A stretch of DNA of 14,990 nucleotides. Source: Methanobacteriota archaeon. GTDB lineage: Archaea > Halobacteriota > Halobacteria > Halobacteriales > Halalkalicoccaceae. Both the position numbers and the translations under genes were made by a program. This document shows, piece by piece, positions 13,070-14,990 of this stretch; position 1 is the stretch's first letter; the number at the start of each line of letters is the position of its first letter. The notes under the pieces are model-generated. The model saw only the letters and a list, made by a program, of their open reading frames with translations, was not told the DNA's origin and ran no database searches. The stretch is from contig JADFQH010000032.1 of NCBI GenBank assembly GCA_022561895.1, positions 1 through 14,990 of the forward strand, in the 5' to 3' direction.

Positions 13070-13326
13070 AAAAGCGTCTCGCGGGGGCGGGTAATACGGT
13101 TCGAGCGGCGTTGTAACCGATTGAGTAGTCGGTACTCGCGGCCGACCTGGAGGGCGAGTACGGGAACAGCTCCACCGAACAGCGCCAGCGCGACGGGCAG
13201 GTCGGCCATCGCCGCACCCACTGTGCCGAGTGCGCTCCCGGCACAGAGTCCGGTCCCGACATACAATCGCCGCCGGGTCGCCGCGACCGCCCCTCGATTT
13301 TGATCGGAGCCTCGAATCGTGTACAT
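13066..13326 (-). CDS. small two-helix membrane protein, 86 aa
   Basis: The start ATG 13326 leads into MYTIRGSDQNRGAVAATRRR, then two hydrophobic stretches (about 21-41, LYVGTGLCAGSALGTVGAAM, and 44-61, LPVALALFGGAVPVLALQVG) that look like a transmembrane hairpin. A basic tail with RLQRRSNRITRPR follows. A TATA-like CTCTTAACG lies about 25 nt before the start. The stop codon overlaps the end of mutL, which runs the other way, so the two converge tail to tail. The longer frame to 13389 would cover its promoter. I do not recognise a family. A membrane location is inferred from hydrophobicity. Confidence 0.65.
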   Translation of the reverse strand: MYTIRGSDQNRGAVAATRRRLYVGTGLCAGSALGTVGAAMADLPVALALFGGAVPVLALQVGREYRLLNRLQRRSNRITRPRETLF

Positions 13327-13452
13327 AGGGGCGGATACGGAAGCGACCGTTAAGAGGGTCCGCCAAGCGCACTGAAAGTGAAACCGCATGACGTAGACGG
13401 GTACAATGTGTGTTAGCTCGGAACGCTCCTGGGATCGGATAGCCGGATCTTT

Positions 13453-13564
13453 TATAGTAGTCGTTGAACGTCAGTACACACCCGTGTGCGGATTCGCGGC
13501 CAGCGCTCCCGGCGCTGGCCGCCAGCGTCCACACGGTGTGCAAATGGTTTCAACGACTACTATA
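13453..13564. mobile_element. MITE-like element with 16-bp terminal inverted repeats
   Basis: TATAGTAGTCGTTGAA (13453-13468) and its exact complement TTCAACGACTACTATA (13549-13564) bound a 112-bp segment with no gene. Inside is another perfect inverted repeat, GCGGCCAGCGC (13496-13506) and GCGCTGGCCGC (13512-13522), and a shorter CGTGTG/CACACG pair. I recall similar TATAGTAGTCGTTGAA ends from many haloarchaeal intergenic regions, where they fit non-autonomous mobile elements. No clear target-site duplication is seen. It ends 22 bp before the KDG kinase start, so it supplies or replaces that gene's promoter region; TTTTATAGTAG at its left edge and CTACTATAGC at its right edge are possible TATA-like elements. 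Confidence 0.75.
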
Positions 13565-13586
13565 GCACACCGGTCGAACTGTGGCC

Positions 13587-14537
13587 ATGACCGATCTCGT
13601 GACGTTCGGCGAGACGATGCTTCGCTTTTCGCCGCCGGGCAACGAGCGCCTCGAAACGACGACCGAACTCGAAGTCAGGGCCGCGGGGGCCGAAAGCAAC
13701 GTCGCGGTCGCCGCCTCGCGGCTAGATGCCGAGGCCGTCTGGACCTCGAAGCTTCCCGACTCGCCGCTGGGACGGCGCGTCGTGAGCGAACTCGAGAGCT
13801 ACGGACTCGAAACCGATGTCGTTGGTGGGGAGGGCCGACAGGGGACCTACTATCTGGAGTTCGCGGGCGAGCCCCGTGGGACGGACGTGCTCTACGACCG
13901 GGCGGACGCGGCGATCACGACCGCGCGCGCCGAGGAACTGCCCACGGAACGGATTCGTAAAGCGGATTGGTTCTACACGAGCGGGATCACGCCCGCACTT
14001 TCTTCGACGCTCGAAGAGACCACCGAGACGCTGCTGTGGACGGCACGAGAAGCAGGAACGAAAACGGCCTTCGACCTGAACTACCGGAGCAAGCTCTGGT
14101 CGCCCGAAGAGGCCCGCGACGTTCTCACGAGCCTGTTCGAGCACGTCGACGTGCTCGTGACGGCGGTACGGGACGCGAGAAACGTTCTCGGAAGCGAGGG
14201 ACGCGACGAGACGATCGCGCGCGCGCTGGCCGAGGAGTGGGGCTTCGAAACCGTGGTTCTTACCCTCGGCTCCGAGGGTGCGCTGGCCCTTCATCAGGGA
14301 GGGACCACGCTCCAGTCCGCCTTCGAGACCGAGACGTACGATCCCATCGGAACCGGCGACGCGTTCGTTGGAGGGTTTCTCGCCCGACGAATCGCGGGCG
14401 GGGATATCGAGAGCGCGCTCGAATACGGGGCGGCGACGGCGGCGCTCAAACGTACCATTCCGGGTGATATTGCGGTCGTCACACCCGAGGAAGTCGAGCG
14501 CGTGATCGACGCGGAGGGGAGCGGGATCTCACGGTAG
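13587..14537 (+). CDS. kdgK: 2-keto-3-deoxygluconate kinase (PfkB family sugar kinase)
   Basis: The 316-aa protein is a PfkB/ribokinase-fold kinase. The N-terminal TDLVTFGETMLRFSPPG is the KdgK-type opening, and RAAGAESNVAVAASRL is the sugar-binding segment. The ATP/anion-hole signature PIGTGDAFVGGFLA holds Gly255-Thr-Gly-Asp258, with Asp258 as catalytic base. KDG kinase phosphorylates 2-keto-3-deoxygluconate to KDPG in the semi-phosphorylative Entner-Doudoroff pathway used by haloarchaea. A fructokinase or other PfkB sugar specificity cannot be excluded from sequence alone. The start is ATG 13587; an in-frame GTG at 13581 is possible but adds only two residues. A MITE-like element lies immediately upstream. 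The flavoprotein gene follows 56 bp downstream and seems to be separate. Confidence 0.85.
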   Translation: MTDLVTFGETMLRFSPPGNERLETTTELEVRAAGAESNVAVAASRLDAEAVWTSKLPDSPLGRRVVSELESYGLETDVVGGEGRQGTYYLEFAGEPRGTDVLYDRADAAITTARAEELPTERIRKADWFYTSGITPALSSTLEETTETLLWTAREAGTKTAFDLNYRSKLWSPEEARDVLTSLFEHVDVLVTAVRDARNVLGSEGRDETIARALAEEWGFETVVLTLGSEGALALHQGGTTLQSAFETETYDPIGTGDAFVGGFLARRIAGGDIESALEYGAATAALKRTIPGDIAVVTPEEVERVIDAEGSGISR

Positions 14538-14593
14538 TGTTAGGGGGAACACGAACGGATAACGGCTAAACCGGACGGAGACGAAACGGGGGT

Positions 14594-14990
14594 ATGACCC
14601 ACGTCGCGGTTATCGGAGCCTACGGCAGCGCGGGCGTCGCCGTCGCCGAATCGCTCGCCGATCGGGACCTCGAACTCACGCTGATCGACGACGGCGAACC
14701 CGGCGGCGGTCTCTGTATTCTTCGCGGGTGTATGCCCTCGAAAGCCGTTCTTTCGGCGGGTGCCCACCGGTTTCAGGCCCGCCACGACGACCGGATTTTG
14801 GGAACTCCCGAGGTCGATCTTTCGGCCGTCGTCGAGAAAAAGGACGAACAGGTGCTTAGCTTTGCAGAACACCGCCGCAAGGCGGTTCATCGCCTCGCCG
14901 AGCGAGAGAACGTCGATTTCATCCACGAAACCGCCCGGTTTCTCGATTCACACACACTCGCCGTCGATGGGCGGGAGATCGAAGCCGACT
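14594..14990 (+). CDS. dihydrolipoamide dehydrogenase / pyridine nucleotide-disulfide oxidoreductase, N-terminal part
   Basis: The frame starts at ATG 14594 and runs off the window after 132 codons. The opening THVAVIGAYGSAGVAVAESL is an FAD-binding Rossmann segment with a slightly unusual GxYGSAG in place of GxGxxG. The redox-active disulfide motif is GGGLCILRGCMPSKA (49-63), with Cys53 and Cys58 spaced CxxxxC as in the lipoamide dehydrogenase/mercuric reductase class. The enzyme would transfer electrons between NAD(P)H and a disulfide substrate via FAD. Dihydrolipoamide dehydrogenase, mercuric reductase and related oxidoreductases share this start, and the substrate-specific C-terminal part is not visible. 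Confidence 0.88.
   Translation, partial: MTHVAVIGAYGSAGVAVAESLADRDLELTLIDDGEPGGGLCILRGCMPSKAVLSAGAHRFQARHDDRILGTPEVDLSAVVEKKDEQVLSFAEHRRKAVHRLAERENVDFIHETARFLDSHTLAVDGREIEAD

Noticed and set aside
13449..13564. The inverted repeats before kdgK as the start of a CRISPR array
   Set aside because: There are only two copies, in opposite orientation, with no regular spacers.
14540..14926. 128-codon minus-strand frame opposite the flavoprotein gene
   Set aside because: The + strand has a clear FAD/disulfide oxidoreductase. The opposite frame is a by-product of GC-rich codon use.

Overview
The window has two parts of different character. From about 2.6 kb to the right end it looks like the chromosome of a haloarchaeon (class Halobacteria). 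The proteins there are acidic. Most start codons sit about 25-30 nt behind an archaeal TATA box or in tight ATGA-type overlaps. The gene content is typical of the class: ThiD-ThiN fusion, HTH_10 (Bat-type) regulators, mutS-mutL operon, KDG kinase. The first ~2.5 kb reads as bacterial, either in origin or in style. It has a tRNA gene with an encoded CCA tail, Shine-Dalgarno sites that match the consensus, a TTGACA-17 bp-TACAGT promoter, a complete TPP riboswitch and an intrinsic terminator (10-bp GC stem plus U run). The switch appears to fall inside the first ~60 codons of thiD. It could be a real transfer or recombination event, or an assembly chimera, and every left-end claim depends on which.

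Left part (1-2530): the end of an unidentified + strand gene; then, on the minus strand, a ribbon-helix-helix protein followed at once by a tRNA-Cys-like gene with an 8-nt anticodon loop. Divergent from these, on the + strand, is a compact operon: a stand-alone proteasome-beta-like Ntn hydrolase with a zinc-knuckle insert, a 75-aa acidic protein overlapping it by 11 nt, a MazF/PemK-type toxin with no normal start codon, and a 52-aa basic protein overlapping the toxin by 4 nt. A possible gene remnant follows, then the promoter and TPP riboswitch leading into thiD.

Middle (2531-6810): thiD-thiN (HMP kinase / HMP-P kinase fused to an archaeal thiamine-phosphate synthase domain). A gene-poor, AT-richer island follows with three paralogous minus-strand proteins of the Bat/HTH_10 type. 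One has lost its DNA-binding domain. A shared promoter-proximal motif and a long palindrome lie around them. A 56-aa CCHH zinc-finger-like protein lies at the right edge.

Right part (6970-14990): a 5-formyltetrahydrofolate cyclo-ligase-like protein diverges from a cupin and zinc-ribbon pair. Next are mutS and mutL, overlapping by 4 nt, with mutL carrying the intact endonuclease motif. A small membrane protein converges on mutL. A 112-bp MITE-like inverted-repeat element lies just upstream of a KDG kinase. The window ends inside a dihydrolipoamide dehydrogenase-family flavoprotein.

The most unusual block is the Ntn hydrolase / small acidic protein / MazF operon with its divergent RHH gene and odd tRNA-Cys. 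It could be a three-component toxin-antitoxin or defence-like module, but that function is inference only.
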